DNA of 64,000 nucleotides from Mycobacterium fragae (GTDB taxonomy: Bacteria > Actinomycetota > Actinomycetes > Mycobacteriales > Mycobacteriaceae). The notes under the pieces are model-generated. The model saw nothing but the letters and a program-made list of their open reading frames with translations. It ran no database searches and had not been told where the DNA came from. Below, in pieces: positions 55,200 to 64,000 of the stretch. The translations under genes were made by a program, and so were the position numbers. How positions within the stretch are numbered: position 1 is the stretch's first letter; every line of letters starts with the position of its first letter. Where the stretch lies: the NCBI RefSeq assembly GCF_002102185.1, contig NZ_LQOW01000016.1:62001-126000 (forward strand), given 5' to 3'.

Positions 55200-55717
55200 G
55201 TTCCGGCCTCCGTCTGCGCAAGCTCCAGCTCCCTTTTCGGAGGAGCCGAAAACTCAACCTGCACAACGGCTTTCACGATCTCCTTGAGAGGGATGGCCCG
55301 AAGCGCCCAGTCGCGGGCCCGGTCGTCGCGGACCACCAACGTCATTGTGTCGCCGGAGGTCTCACCGACCCGGCCGGTCAGTTGCGTTCCGTCGGCCAAC
55401 GCCACTTCGACCTTGCGGCCGCGCGCGCGACGGAAGTGCTTCTCGCTGGTCAGCGGGCGCTCCACACCGGGCGAGCTGACTTCCAGCACGTAGCGGCCCT
55501 GAATGCTCTTCACGGCATCCAGCAATGTGGACGCGCGCCGGGACAGCGCGGCTATGGTGTCCAGGTCCAGTGCAGTGTCACCGTCGACAATCACCGTGAT
55601 GCGCGGCAGGCGAGCCCGGGCGTCGATGACGACGTCTTCGATCTCGTAGCCTGCGCGCGCGAACTCGCCATCGAGTAGCTCGATCACCTGCGTCTGCGAA
55701 GGTAGCCCGGTGGCCAC
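55196..55717 (-). CDS. rimP: Ribosome maturation factor RimP
   Basis: RimP helps assemble the 30S subunit. The 173-residue protein has the N-terminal [23 protein letters not shown], the conserved [26 protein letters not shown], and a C-terminal SH3-like domain. GTG 55717 has GAGGAG about 8 nt upstream. It heads the rimP-nusA unit and is divergent from a Tat lipoprotein gene. Confidence 0.93.
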   Translation of the reverse strand: MATGLPSQTQVIELLDGEFARAGYEIEDVVIDARARLPRITVIVDGDTALDLDTIAALSRRASTLLDAVKSIQGRYVLEVSSPGVERPLTSEKHFRRARGRKVEVALADGTQLTGRVGETSGDTMTLVVRDDRARDWALRAIPLKEIVKAVVQVEFSAPPKRELELAQTEAGT

Positions 55718-55776
55718 GGCGAGCTCCTCATCTTGAGTTGTCCGGTCATCAACGCTCCAGGGAGCCAGTCACCAAC

Positions 55777-55798
55777 GATACGCCAGGAAACTGGTATC
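55777..55798 (-). promoter_or_regulatory. Small stable hairpin in the rimP leader region
   Basis: Read on the plus strand, GATA-CCAG pairs with CTGG-TATC, with a 2-nt bulge (CG, 55781-55782) and a GAAA loop (55787-55790). It lies 60 bases upstream of rimP. A regulatory role is speculative; it may also be chance. Confidence 0.25.
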
Positions 55799-55874
55799 AG
55801 CCCTGATCCCGGCGCCTTGTCATCGGGCGATGCCGGCGTTCGGGGCACCGCCTACGCAATGGCAGGATGTTGGC

Positions 55875-56396
55875 GTGCCACCCACCGAGCCTGTTTTCAA
55901 GCCGCTCGTCGGCAGGCGACGCGTACTGGCCGGTGGCGCGGTGCTCGCCATCGCCGGGATCACCGGGGCCGGATGCGGTTCGCATCCCGCGCCGGCGTCG
56001 ACCGACGAACTGGAAGCGCAATTGAGCCGCGCCCGCCAGGACAGCGAGCTGGCCACCGCGGCGGCAAAGGCGGCTCCGCAGCGGGTTCGTGCGGCGCTGA
56101 CCGAGGTCGCTTCCGAACGAAGCCGACACGCCCAGGCCCTGGCCGCCGAGATCACCCGCCTCGCGGAAACGCCGACATCCACCGCCAGCGAGACGACCAG
56201 CCCGGCACCCACTTCCGCGGCGGGGCCGCCGCCGTCGCTGGCGGATGTGGTCAACTCCTTGCGCGCGTCGGCCGGTGACGCCGGCCGGCTGGCAACCACG
56301 GCGTCGGGCTACCGGGCGGGGCTGCTCGGCTCCATCGCCGCCGCCTGCACAGCCGCCTACTCCGTCGCGCTCGTGGTCGGGGAATCCGCGTCGTGA
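55875..56396 (+). CDS. Tat-type lipoprotein, Ala-rich (Rv2843-like)
   Basis: The 173-residue product begins with a twin-arginine-like signal: Arg 14-16 (GRRRVL), then a hydrophobic core and a lipobox ending at Cys 34 (GAGC). The rest is an Ala-rich helical region with a Thr/Ser/Pro linker in the middle. It has no known function. GTG 55875 is chosen because it places the signal near the N-terminus. The next gene overlaps it as GTGA, so the two products may act as a pair. Confidence 0.7.
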   Translation: MPPTEPVFKPLVGRRRVLAGGAVLAIAGITGAGCGSHPAPASTDELEAQLSRARQDSELATAAAKAAPQRVRAALTEVASERSRHAQALAAEITRLAETPTSTASETTSPAPTSAAGPPPSLADVVNSLRASAGDAGRLATTASGYRAGLLGSIAAACTAAYSVALVVGESAS

Positions 56397-56857
56397 CCTC
56401 CGTCGAGCCCACTCCCGACGCGTCGGCACCCTGCGACAGCGCATTGTGCGCCGCGCTCAGCACCGAGCATGCCGTCATCTACGGCTACGGCATGGTGTCG
56501 GCGCACTCGGAAGCCGACACCAACAAGCTGGTGTCCTACGCCCTGAGCCAGCACCGGGAGCGTCGCGACCGGGTGATCGGGATGCTGGCGGCCCGCTCGG
56601 TCAGCGGGCCGGTAGCCGCCGCGGGCTACAAGCTGCCGATGCCGGTGAACAATGCGACCGACGCGGCGCGCCTGGCGGTGCAAATGGAGAAGGACACACA
56701 GGTGGCCTGGCGGGCGGTCATCGAACAGGCCCAGACCCCAGAGGACCGCAAGTTCGGCGTGACCGCGTTGACCCAGAGCGCCGTCCTGGCCGCACGCTGG
56801 AACCAGGTGCTGGGGGTCTGGCCGATCACCACGGCGTTCCCGGGCGGCAGCGAATAG
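56393..56857 (+). CDS. DUF4439 ferritin-like-fold protein (Rv2844-like)
   Basis: The 154-residue, largely helical protein has the DUF4439 pattern: a helix with CDSALCAALSTEHAVIYGYG and a later one with YALSQHRERRDRVIGML, resembling a four-helix ferritin-like bundle. Glu/His residues (STEHAVIYGYG, QHRERRD) could bind metals, but a full diiron site is not proven. It is coupled to the lipoprotein gene upstream by a GTGA overlap and is convergent with proS, 5 bases apart. Confidence 0.72.
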   Translation: MTSVEPTPDASAPCDSALCAALSTEHAVIYGYGMVSAHSEADTNKLVSYALSQHRERRDRVIGMLAARSVSGPVAAAGYKLPMPVNNATDAARLAVQMEKDTQVAWRAVIEQAQTPEDRKFGVTALTQSAVLAARWNQVLGVWPITTAFPGGSE

Positions 56858-56862
56858 CGCGG

Positions 56863-58611
56863 CTAGCCGGAGATCGCCGTCGTGATGTCGGTGGCCAGAC
56901 CGACGCCGACGGGCAGTTCACGGGTCTGGACGCTGAACCGGTTACGCAGCTCGACCACGCCCTGCGCCCAGCCTCGGCCCACCACGACGATCCATGGCAC
57001 TCCGAGCAGTTCGGCGTCCTTGAACTTCACCCCGGGCGACGCCTGGCGGTCGTCGAGCAACACCTCGACACCCAGCCGGTCCAGGTCGGCGGCCAGCGTG
57101 CCGGCCCCGGCACGGGCGTCCGCGTCCTTGTTGGCGATCACCAGGTGCACGTCGAACGGCGCGACCTCGGACGGCCAACGCAGCCCCAGCTCGTCATGGT
57201 GCTGTTCGGCGATGACCGCCACCAGCCGCGACACCCCGACGCCGTAGGAGCCCATGGTCAGCCGCACCGGCTTGCCGTCCTCGCCGAGCACGTCGGCCGC
57301 GAAGGCGTCGGTGTATTTGCGGCCGAGCTGGAAGATGTGGCCGATCTCGATCCCGCGGGCGGACACCAGCGGCCCGGCGCCGTCGGGTGAGGGATCGCCG
57401 TCGCGCACTTCCGCGGCCTCGATGGTGCCGTCGGCGGTGAAGTCGCGACCGGCGACCAGCCCCACGACATGCTTGCCTTGCTGGTCGGCCCCGGTGATCC
57501 AGCTGGTGCCGTCCACCACTCGCGGGTCGACAAGATAGCGAATACCGTTGTCGCGCAACGATTTCGGGCCGATATAACCCTTCACGAGAAACGGATATCT
57601 GCGGAAGTCGTCGTCGTCGAGCAGTGCGTAGTCGGCCGGTTCGAGCGCGGCGGCCAGCCGCTTGTCGTCGACGTCGCGGTCACCGGGTACACCGATGGCC
57701 AGCAATTCCCAGTCCCCGCCCGGCTGGCGCACCTTGAGCAGGACGTTCTTCAGCGTGTCCGCCGCGGTGACCGTGCGGCCGAGGTCCGCGCCGTTGGCCC
57801 AGTCCACCAGGGTGGCGATGGTCGGCGTGTCGCCGGTGTCGTAGACCACCGGCTCGGGCAGCCCCTCGATGGGCAGGCTCTCCGGGCGCGCGGTGATGAC
57901 CGCCTCGACATTGGCGGCGTAGCCGGATGCCGGGCAGCGCACGAAGGTGTCCTCGCCGATGGGGCTTTCGGCCAGGAACTCCTCGGAGGCGCTGCCGCCC
58001 ATGGCGCCGGAGACCGCGGACACGATGACGTAGCTCACCTGCAGCCGATCGAAGATGCGCTGATAGGCCTCGCGGTGCGCGTGGTAGGCGGCTTTGAGCC
58101 CGGCGTCGTCGATGTCGAAGGAGTAGGAGTCCTTCATCAAGAACTCCCGGGCCCGCAGGATGCCGGCTCGCGGCCGTGCCTCGTCGCGGTATTTCGTCTG
58201 GATCTGGTAGAGCACCAGCGGGAAGTCCTTGTAGGAGCTGTACTCGCCCTTGACCGTGAGGGTGAACACCTCTTCGTGCGTCGGGGCGAGCATGTAGTCG
58301 TTTTGCCGACGGTCTTTGAGCCGAAATACGCTCTCGCCGTACTCGGTCCAGCGATTGGTGGTCTCATACGGCCCCCGCGGCACCAGTGCCGGCAGCAGGA
58401 TCTCCTGGCCGCCGATGGCGTTCATCTCTTCCCGCACGACCCGTTCGATCTTGCGCAGCACCCGTAGCCCGAGCGGCAGCCAGCTGTACAGGCCGGGCGC
58501 GACCGGTCGGATGTAGCCGGCCCGAATCAGCAGTTTGTGACTGGGAACTTCGGCGTCGGCGGGATCGTCGCGCAGCGTGCGCAAGAACAGCTCGGACATC
58601 CGGGTGATCAC
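56863..58611 (-). CDS. proS: Prolyl-tRNA synthetase
   Basis: The 582-residue class II synthetase, equal in length to the Mtb enzyme, is of the bacterial type. Motif 1 region [19 protein letters not shown] and motif 2 ([21 protein letters not shown]) are present. A YbaK-like editing insertion covers about residues 230-380, motif 3 contains [11 protein letters not shown], and a C-terminal anticodon domain follows. GTG 58611 matches the Mtb start and lies 8 nt after TAGGCT; a TTG at 58620 is not supported. Confidence 0.96.
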   Translation of the reverse strand: MITRMSELFLRTLRDDPADAEVPSHKLLIRAGYIRPVAPGLYSWLPLGLRVLRKIERVVREEMNAIGGQEILLPALVPRGPYETTNRWTEYGESVFRLKDRRQNDYMLAPTHEEVFTLTVKGEYSSYKDFPLVLYQIQTKYRDEARPRAGILRAREFLMKDSYSFDIDDAGLKAAYHAHREAYQRIFDRLQVSYVIVSAVSGAMGGSASEEFLAESPIGEDTFVRCPASGYAANVEAVITARPESLPIEGLPEPVVYDTGDTPTIATLVDWANGADLGRTVTAADTLKNVLLKVRQPGGDWELLAIGVPGDRDVDDKRLAAALEPADYALLDDDDFRRYPFLVKGYIGPKSLRDNGIRYLVDPRVVDGTSWITGADQQGKHVVGLVAGRDFTADGTIEAAEVRDGDPSPDGAGPLVSARGIEIGHIFQLGRKYTDAFAADVLGEDGKPVRLTMGSYGVGVSRLVAVIAEQHHDELGLRWPSEVAPFDVHLVIANKDADARAGAGTLAADLDRLGVEVLLDDRQASPGVKFKDAELLGVPWIVVVGRGWAQGVVELRNRFSVQTRELPVGVGLATDITTAISG

Positions 58612-58619
58612 AGCGGGCA

Positions 58620-58625
58620 AGCCTA
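58620..58625 (-). promoter_or_regulatory. Putative -10 element of proS
   Basis: TAGGCT on the minus strand ends 8 nt before GTG 58611. The context TAGGCTTGC is the same as at ribF. Confidence 0.5.
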
Positions 58626-58630
58626 ATGGT

Positions 58631-58719
58631 CGCCGTCGAGACTGCGATGTGGGCGTCGAGACTGCGTCAGGGGCGGGGTTCTTGCCGCTTTGACGACCGT
58701 GAGCGCAGTTTCGACGGCG
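58631..58719. repeat. Three GTCGARACTGCG elements between proS and efpA
   Basis: CGCCGTCGAGACTGCG (58631-58646), GCGTCGAGACTGCG (58653-58666) and the inverted copy CGCAGTTTCGACGGCG (58704-58719) share one core. The first and third form a 16-bp inverted repeat with one mismatch. They fill the 123-bp gap downstream of efpA and may end its transcript. I believe similar elements are dispersed in mycobacterial intergenic DNA, from memory only. Confidence 0.6.
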
Positions 58720-58734
58720 TTATGGCGCCTGGGA

Positions 58735-60324
58735 CTACAGCTCTCCCGCGTCGATGGCTTGCTGGACTTCCTGGGCGTGAGCCACTTGCTTGGCGCTGTA
58801 CCCGATGAGCAGGGCCACGCCGCCGGTCAGGACCGCCACGCCCGCCACCCACAGCAGGCCGTAGGTGTAGCCGTGGTCCAGGGCATGCAATTGGGCGGCG
58901 TTCATGTTCTTCACCGGTCCGTTGGTGCCGCCCAGATACAGGGTGCGCGATGTGATCACGGCCTGGATGACGGCCAGCACCACCGGCCCGCCCAGGTTCT
59001 GCAACATCAGTGCGATCGCCGAGGTGGGACCGATCCGGTCGAACCCGACGTCGGTGATCGCCGAGAGCACCAGCGGGACGATGATCATGCCGATACCGAT
59101 CCCGCCGAGGCTGATCAGCACCACCAGGGTCGGGAAGTACGGCATGCCGCGGTCGAGCGTCGAGCCGTACAGCATTGCGCCCAGCACCAGGATTCCGCCA
59201 CCGATCACCACCACCCGCGGCGGGAACCATGACACCAGTTGCGACGAGACGCCCAGGCCGATGCCCATGGCGATGGTGAACGGGATGAAGCCGACGCCCG
59301 CGCGCAGCGCGCTGTAGCCCATCAGCTCCTGCACATACAGGCCGATCAGCACGATCAGCGTGAACAGCACACCGCCGGCCAGGAAGATGGCCACGAACGT
59401 GGCCAGCCGGTTGCGGTCGAAGAACAGATCGAACGGCACGACGGGGTTTTCCGCGGTGCGCTCGACGACGGCGAACGCCAGGAACGCGCAAAGGGCCACC
59501 AGCCCCGAGCCGATCGTCGTCACCGAGATCCAGCCCTTTTCCGGGCCCATCGAGAAGGCGAACACCGCGGCGGTACAGGTCAGCGTCGCCAGGAATGCCC
59601 CGGTGGCGTCCAGCTTCATCCGCTCCTTGACGGTTTCCCGCAGCGTGGTGCGAGCCAGGTAGATCATCACCAGCCCGATCGGCACGTTCACCAAAAACGC
59701 CAGCCGCCACGACACCTCGGTGAGCGCCCCGCCGACCACCAGCCCCATCACCGAGCCGACACCGGCCATTGCGCCCAGGACCGCCGTTGCCGCATTGCGC
59801 GCCGGTCCCTTCGGGAAGGTGGTGGCGATCAGCGCCAGGCCAGTCGGTGTGGCGATCGCGGCGCCGACGCCCTGCAGCAGCCGCGCGGTGACCAGGGTGG
59901 GGTCGTCCCAGGCGATGCCGCACAGCGCGGAGGCGATGGTGAACAGCGTGACGCCGACGATGAACGTGCGCTTGCGGCCGATGGTGTCGCCGAGACGTCC
60001 GCCGAGCAGCATCAACCCGCCATAGGTCAGCACGTAGGCGGTGATCACCCAGCTGCGTCCGGCGTCGGACAGGCTCAGCTCGTTTTGAATCTTAGGAAGC
60101 GCGACGATCGCGATGGTGCCGTCCATGGTGCCCATCAGCTGCATGCCGCAGATGGCAATCACGGCGGCGATGAAGCGCCATGACGGCGTCCAGGTCGGAA
60201 AATACCTGGTAATCGGGTTCAAGGCGGTCTTTTCTGAGTGCACGGGGGCCATTTCGACTGTTCGTTCGGAGGGTTCAGTCGTCCGGTTTTGGACAGCCCG
60301 CTCTGCATCGTTGAGAGCCGTCAT
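58735..60324 (-). CDS. efpA: MFS efflux transporter EfpA
   Basis: The 529-residue protein has about 14 membrane helices, as in the QacA/EfpA drug-proton antiporter family. Motif A (GGRLGDTIGRKR) lies after helix 2 and motif C (GAMAGVGSVMGLVVGG) in helix 5. An N-terminal cytoplasmic segment of about 45 residues precedes helix 1. The Mtb homologue is an essential, drug-induced transporter linked to lipid export. ATG 60324 follows TAGGGT by 8 nt. Confidence 0.94.
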   Translation of the reverse strand: MTALNDAERAVQNRTTEPSERTVEMAPVHSEKTALNPITRYFPTWTPSWRFIAAVIAICGMQLMGTMDGTIAIVALPKIQNELSLSDAGRSWVITAYVLTYGGLMLLGGRLGDTIGRKRTFIVGVTLFTIASALCGIAWDDPTLVTARLLQGVGAAIATPTGLALIATTFPKGPARNAATAVLGAMAGVGSVMGLVVGGALTEVSWRLAFLVNVPIGLVMIYLARTTLRETVKERMKLDATGAFLATLTCTAAVFAFSMGPEKGWISVTTIGSGLVALCAFLAFAVVERTAENPVVPFDLFFDRNRLATFVAIFLAGGVLFTLIVLIGLYVQELMGYSALRAGVGFIPFTIAMGIGLGVSSQLVSWFPPRVVVIGGGILVLGAMLYGSTLDRGMPYFPTLVVLISLGGIGIGMIIVPLVLSAITDVGFDRIGPTSAIALMLQNLGGPVVLAVIQAVITSRTLYLGGTNGPVKNMNAAQLHALDHGYTYGLLWVAGVAVLTGGVALLIGYSAKQVAHAQEVQQAIDAGEL

Positions 60325-60332
60325 AACGGGCC

Positions 60333-60338
60333 ACCCTA
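60333..60338 (-). promoter_or_regulatory. Putative -10 element of efpA
   Basis: TAGGGT on the minus strand ends 8 nt before ATG 60324. An AT-rich dyad CTTAA/TTAAG (60347-60363) just upstream overlaps the stop of the cysG-like gene and could be an operator. Confidence 0.5.
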
Positions 60339-60358
60339 CAGTAAACCTTAAGAATTGT

Positions 60359-61564
60359 TTAAGCTCCGAAGGCCGCCACCGCGCCGATGACGATGATCGC
60401 GGGCGGGCGGATGCCCTCGGAACGGATCTTCTCCGGGGCGTCGGCGAGGGTGGCCCGCAACGTTTGTTCTGCGGCCGTCGTGCCGTGCTGAACCACCAGC
60501 ACCGGCGTATCCGCAGGTCGGCCCCCTTTCAGCAGGGCCTCGGTGAAAAGCTCGATGCGCTCGACGGCCATCAGCAAAACGATGGTGCCCGACATCGCCG
60601 CGAGTGCGTCCCAATTCACTAACGATTCGGGGTGTCCCGGCGCGATATGACCACTGACCACCACAAACTCGTGATTCACCGACCGGTGCGTGACCGGGAC
60701 ACCCACCGAGGCGGGCACCGCTATGGCGCTGGTCACACCGGGCACCACGGTGACCGGAATCCCGGCGTCGGCGCATGCCAGCACCTCCTCGTAGCCGCGG
60801 GCGAAGACAAACGGATCACCGCCCTTGAGGCGCACGACGAACTGGCCGGCTTTCGCCCGCTCGATCATGACCGCGTTGATGGCGTCCTGGGCCATCGCCC
60901 GCCCGTAGGGGATCTTGGCGGCGTCGATCACCTCCACGTGCGGGGGCAGCTCGGCGAGCAGTTCCGGTGGCGCCAGCCGGTCGGCGACGACGACGTCGGC
61001 GTGAGCGAGCAGACGGCGCCCGCGCACGGTGATCAGCTCGGGATCGCCCGGTCCGCCGCCCACCAGCGCCACCCCACCGCGCACGACGTCGTCGCTCTCG
61101 ACGCCCTCCGGGGTGATGACGCCCTGCTGCAAGGCCTCGCGGATCGCCGAGCGGATCGCCGCCGAGCGGCGGTGTTCGCCGCCGGCCAGCACGCCTACCG
61201 ACAGCCCGGCGTAGTCGAACGAGGCGGGGGTGACGGCGCTGCCTTCGACGGCAATGTCGGCGCGGACGCAAAAGATTCGCCGCCGGTCGGCTTCGGCGAC
61301 CACCGCGGCGTTCACCTCCGGGTCGTCGGTGGCGGCGATCGCATACCAGGCGCCGTCGAGATCGCCGTCGTGGTAGTCGCGCAGCGACAACGTGATTCGG
61401 CTCATCGCCTCGACCGCGCGGGTGGCCGAACGCGTGATGACGTGCACGTCTGCCCCGCTGGCGATGAGCAGTGGAAGCCGGCGCTGGGCGACGGTGCCGC
61501 CGCCGATCACCACGACCTTTTTGCCGGCCAGCCGTAACCCGACCAGATAGGCGTTCTCGGTCAC
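60359..61564 (-). CDS. cysG: Siroheme synthase-like fusion (precorrin-2 dehydrogenase + uroporphyrinogen-III C-methyltransferase)
   Basis: The 401-residue protein joins two modules. Residues 1-150 are the NAD-binding CysG_N part (GKKVVVIGGGTVAQRRLPLL). From about residue 165 comes the SAM-dependent methyltransferase with VGGGPGDPELITVRGRR, VRLKGGDPFVFARGYEE and VPGVTSA. It makes precorrin-2 and oxidises it towards sirohydrochlorin, feeding siroheme and possibly cobalamin. It corresponds to Rv2847c. Its start overlaps the cobB stop by 4 bases. Confidence 0.92.
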   Translation of the reverse strand: MTENAYLVGLRLAGKKVVVIGGGTVAQRRLPLLIASGADVHVITRSATRAVEAMSRITLSLRDYHDGDLDGAWYAIAATDDPEVNAAVVAEADRRRIFCVRADIAVEGSAVTPASFDYAGLSVGVLAGGEHRRSAAIRSAIREALQQGVITPEGVESDDVVRGGVALVGGGPGDPELITVRGRRLLAHADVVVADRLAPPELLAELPPHVEVIDAAKIPYGRAMAQDAINAVMIERAKAGQFVVRLKGGDPFVFARGYEEVLACADAGIPVTVVPGVTSAIAVPASVGVPVTHRSVNHEFVVVSGHIAPGHPESLVNWDALAAMSGTIVLLMAVERIELFTEALLKGGRPADTPVLVVQHGTTAAEQTLRATLADAPEKIRSEGIRPPAIIVIGAVAAFGA

Positions 61565-62931
61565 CGGGTGAGTCTAGAGGCTTTGGTAGCGGCGTGCGCG
61601 ACGAAGCGCGCCACCGTATTCGGCGCCGCGGCCGGATGGGTGTGCAGGTACGCGGCGTGCACACCGCGGTGCACGGCACCGTCACGCTCGCCGTCGGCAT
61701 ACACCCATGCCGGCTGGTAGTCTTCGGTGAATTCTATTGCGGTGCGGTGAAATTCGTGTCCGACGATACGTTGGCCGGCATCGCAGAGCGATGAATCGGT
61801 CACCGCGACCGCCTCGCGATAGCCCAATGTGAGGTGCTCGGTGAAGCGGGCAGTTCCGTTCAGCACGCCGCACATCGGGTGCCCGTCGAGTTTGGAAACC
61901 AGATACAGCAGCCCGGCGCATTCTGCATGGACCGGAGCCCCGGCGGCGGCCAGCGCATTGATCTGGCGGCGGGCCGCGTCGTTGCCGGACAGTTCGGCGG
62001 CGAACTGCTCGGGGAATCCCCCCGGCAGCAGCACCGCGTCGGTGCCGTCGGGCAGGGGGTCGACGAGCGGATCGAATTCGGCCAGGTCGGCACCCGCCGC
62101 GCGGGCCAGCTCGGCATGTTCGGGATAGCCGAAAGTGAACGCCTTTCCGCCGGCCAGCGCGACGGTGACCGCTGCGCGTTCGACGTCCTCGATCGCGGCC
62201 GACGGGTCCCATGGCTGATCGGTGACGCGGGTGCGGGCGAGCCCGAACACGGCGCCGACGTCGACGTGGCGGGCGATCAGCGCCGTCATGGCTTCGACCG
62301 CGTGGTGGGCACGGCGATCGTATTCCAGTGCGGTCACCAGGCCGAGATACCTTGCCGGTACTTCTAATTCGTCTCGCCGCGGGATGGCGCCCAGCACCGC
62401 GACACCGGCCTGCTCGCATGCCTGGCGCAACACCTGCTCGTGTCTCGCCGAGCCGACGCGGTTCAGCACGACACCCGCGATGCGGATGCCGGTTTCGAAC
62501 GTCGAAAACCCGTGTAGCAGCGCGGCGATGCTCTGGCTCTGCCCGCGGGCATCGACCACCAGGATGACCGGGGCGCTCAGCAGAGCCGCGACATGTGCGG
62601 TGGACCCAGGCGCCGGCGTTGTCGCATGCGTGTCGATGCGCCCGTCGAAAAGGCCCATCACGCCTTCGACCACGGCGATGTCCGCACCGGCGGAGCCGTG
62701 CGCATACAACGGACCGATCAGGTTCTCCCCCACCAGAACCGGGTCCAGGTTGCGGCCGACGCGGGCAGCCGCGAGCGCGTGATACCCCGGGTCGATGAAG
62801 TCAGGGCCGACCTTGAACGGCGCGACGGTGTGGCCGGCCTGCCGCAGTGCACCGATCAGACCCGTTGCGACAGTGGTCTTTCCGCTGCCCGACGCCGGTG
62901 CGGCGATCACGACTGCGGGAACGCTCACCAT
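61561..62931 (-). CDS. cobB: Cobyrinate a,c-diamide synthase
   Basis: CobB amidates the a and c side chains of (hydrogeno)cobyrinic acid using glutamine and ATP. The 456-residue protein has the ATP-binding APASGSGKTTVATGL, FKVGPDFIDPGYH and VEGVMGLFDG. A glutaminase domain follows with the nucleophilic Cys in HAECAGLLYL. ATG 62931 overlaps cobO by 7 bases; GTG 62928 (GTGA overlap) would do equally well. It lies between cobO and the cysG-like gene. Confidence 0.93.
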   Translation of the reverse strand: MVSVPAVVIAAPASGSGKTTVATGLIGALRQAGHTVAPFKVGPDFIDPGYHALAAARVGRNLDPVLVGENLIGPLYAHGSAGADIAVVEGVMGLFDGRIDTHATTPAPGSTAHVAALLSAPVILVVDARGQSQSIAALLHGFSTFETGIRIAGVVLNRVGSARHEQVLRQACEQAGVAVLGAIPRRDELEVPARYLGLVTALEYDRRAHHAVEAMTALIARHVDVGAVFGLARTRVTDQPWDPSAAIEDVERAAVTVALAGGKAFTFGYPEHAELARAAGADLAEFDPLVDPLPDGTDAVLLPGGFPEQFAAELSGNDAARRQINALAAAGAPVHAECAGLLYLVSKLDGHPMCGVLNGTARFTEHLTLGYREAVAVTDSSLCDAGQRIVGHEFHRTAIEFTEDYQPAWVYADGERDGAVHRGVHAAYLHTHPAAAPNTVARFVAHAATKASRLTR

Positions 62932-63539
62932 TCGATGCCTTTTTGGCCTTTGCGCCCGGCGTCCATCGGGTGCTTGACCTTGGTCATCTCGGTGACCAGA
63001 TCGGCGGCCTCGACCAGCCGCTGCGGGGCGTCGCGACCGGTGATCACCACATGCTGGCTGCCGGGGCGGGCGAGCAGGGTATCGACCACGTCGTCGACGT
63101 CGATCCAGCCCCACTTCAGCGGATAGGTGAACTCGTCGAGCAGGTAGAAGTCGTGCTGTTGAGTGCTCAGCCGACGTGCGATCTCGGCCCAGCCGTCGGC
63201 GGCTGCCGCCGCGTGGTCGTCCTCGCTGCCCGTCTTACGCGTCCAGGACCATCCGGCGCCCATCTTGTGCCATTCCACCGGCCCGCCCACACCGTGCTCG
63301 TCGTGCAGCTGCCCGAGCGCCCGGAACGCCGCCTCCTCGCCGACCTTCCACTTGGCGCTCTTCACGAACTGGAACACCGCGACGTTAAGCCCGGAGTTCC
63401 ACGCCCGCAAGGCCATTCCGAATGCTGCGGTGGATTTGCCCTTGCCGTCACCGGTGTGCACGGCCAGCACCGGCGCGTTGCGCCGGGTCCGGGTGGTCAG
63501 CCCGTCCTCGGGAACCGACAGCGGACGGCCCTGTGGCAT
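62925..63539 (-). CDS. cobO: Cob(I)alamin adenosyltransferase (CobO type)
   Basis: CobO adds the 5'-deoxyadenosyl group to the corrinoid cobalt. The 204-residue protein has the P-loop HTGDGKGKSTAAFGMALRA, VAVFQFVKS, the DEFTYPLKWGW motif and VVITGRDAPQRLVEAADLVTEM, all typical of the CobA/CobO/BtuR family. It lies 21 bases after the end of the chelatase-like gene and overlaps cobB. Confidence 0.95.
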   Translation of the reverse strand: MPQGRPLSVPEDGLTTRTRRNAPVLAVHTGDGKGKSTAAFGMALRAWNSGLNVAVFQFVKSAKWKVGEEAAFRALGQLHDEHGVGGPVEWHKMGAGWSWTRKTGSEDDHAAAAADGWAEIARRLSTQQHDFYLLDEFTYPLKWGWIDVDDVVDTLLARPGSQHVVITGRDAPQRLVEAADLVTEMTKVKHPMDAGRKGQKGIEW

Positions 63540-63560
63540 AAGCGGTTACCTCTCGGCGGT

Positions 63561-64000
63561 TCAGGCCGCGCTGCGCACGGCCTCGGTCAGATAATCGGCC
63601 CGCAAATGCTCCAGGCGCACCGTTGGTGCGCGAAGCTGGGCGGCCAGCTGCTCGGCCAACCCAAGCCGCACATACGATGTTTCGCAGTCGACGACCACCG
63701 CGGCCGTGCCCTCGGCGACCAGCAGCGCCGCCGCGGATCGACTGCGGCCCAACGGATCCGGCCCCGCGGTGGCCCGGCCGTCGGTGAGCACCACGACCAG
63801 GGGCCGGCGCGACCGGTCGCGGGCCTTCTCGCGGAGCACAAGTTCGCGGGCGGCGAGCAGACCTTCGGCCAGCGGCGTCTTACCCCCGGTGTCAAAGCGC
63901 GCCAGCCGGCGCCCGGCGATGTGCGCCGACGTCGTCGGCGGCAGGAGCACCTGCGCTTGTTGTTGCCGGAAAGTGATCACCGCGACCTTGTCGCGTCGCT
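63561..64000 (-). CDS. Magnesium/cobalt-chelatase-like protein with VWA domain, C-terminal part (5' end outside window)
   Basis: Reading leftwards, the frame is open from the window edge ([16 protein letters not shown]...) to the stop at 63561. The visible 146 codons carry a von Willebrand A-type domain: VAVITF strand, T of [18 protein letters not shown] (MIDAS loop) and [12 protein letters not shown]. It matches the end of Rv2850c, a ChlD/BchD-like protein of the cobalamin operon, where cobalt insertion is a possible role. The N-terminal AAA+ part lies beyond the window. Confidence 0.82.
   Translation of the reverse strand, partial: RRDKVAVITFRQQQAQVLLPPTTSAHIAGRRLARFDTGGKTPLAEGLLAARELVLREKARDRSRRPLVVVLTDGRATAGPDPLGRSRSAAALLVAEGTAAVVVDCETSYVRLGLAEQLAAQLRAPTVRLEHLRADYLTEAVRSAA

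Overview
The window is high-GC, densely packed chromosomal DNA. Most protein sequences are close to Mycobacterium tuberculosis (Mtb) proteins, and the gene order largely follows the H37Rv stretch from Rv2752c (rnj) to Rv2850c. The source is therefore a Mycobacterium, most likely a non-tuberculous species, because genes are present that I do not recall at this place in Mtb and the PE/PPE, lppU, fadE21 and CRISPR-region genes I remember there are missing. Homology statements rest on recognition from memory, not on a database search. No rRNA, tRNA, insertion sequence or CRISPR array was seen. The first and last genes are cut by the window edges.

Layout. 1-8 kb: end of a methyltransferase, then rnj-dapA, thyX, an acetyltransferase with a YcaQ-type glycosylase, a coiled-coil protein, and dfrA-thyA. 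8-20 kb: a catabolic block with a dienelactone hydrolase-like protein, an F420-type oxidoreductase, an aldo/keto reductase, a paired acyl-CoA dehydrogenase, two SDRs, a single-chain biotin-dependent acyl-CoA carboxylase and an acyl-CoA ligase. 20-28.5 kb: flavodoxin-like and membrane proteins with dapB, a DUF222/HNH (13E12-type) gene, a selenium-binding-protein homologue, an epoxide-hydrolase-like protein, aldR/ald and an amidase. 28.5-35.6 kb: ribF-rpsO-gpsI-pepR-nitronate monooxygenase, with the manganese-type repressor sirR opposite. 35.6-42 kb: a small protein and a LuxR regulator, then a P450-monooxygenase-thiolase operon divergent from a MerR regulator. 42-46.8 kb: pptH-pptT-truB, a DUF3558-like protein, DUF1802/DUF2277 proteins and echA16. 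46.8-56.9 kb: the translation block rimP-nusA, ylxR-infB-rbfA-cnpB-dinF, broken by a lipoprotein gene on the other strand, plus a Tat lipoprotein/DUF4439 pair. 56.9-64 kb: proS, efpA and a siroheme/cobalamin operon (cysG-like, cobB, cobO, chelatase-like).

How it works together. Three functional groups stand out: core information processing (RNase J, PNPase, S15, NusA, IF2, RbfA, TruB, ProS); amino-acid, folate, nucleotide and cofactor synthesis (DapA/B, ThyX/ThyA/DfrA, RibF, PptT, cobalamin); and acyl-chain or ring catabolism (carboxylase, ligase, dehydrogenases, P450, monooxygenase, thiolase). Genes within operons usually overlap by ATGA/GTGA or TGATG.

The most consistent non-coding signal is at the heads of transcription units. 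At about 20 of them a TANNNT hexamer ends only 5-9 nt before an ATG or GTG, which predicts leaderless or nearly leaderless mRNAs. This pattern was used to choose several start codons. Other sites to follow up are a pair of DnaA-box-like sequences beside dapB, a dyad filling the spacer of the P450 promoter, a KstR-like palindrome beside pptH, and two strong intergenic hairpins.
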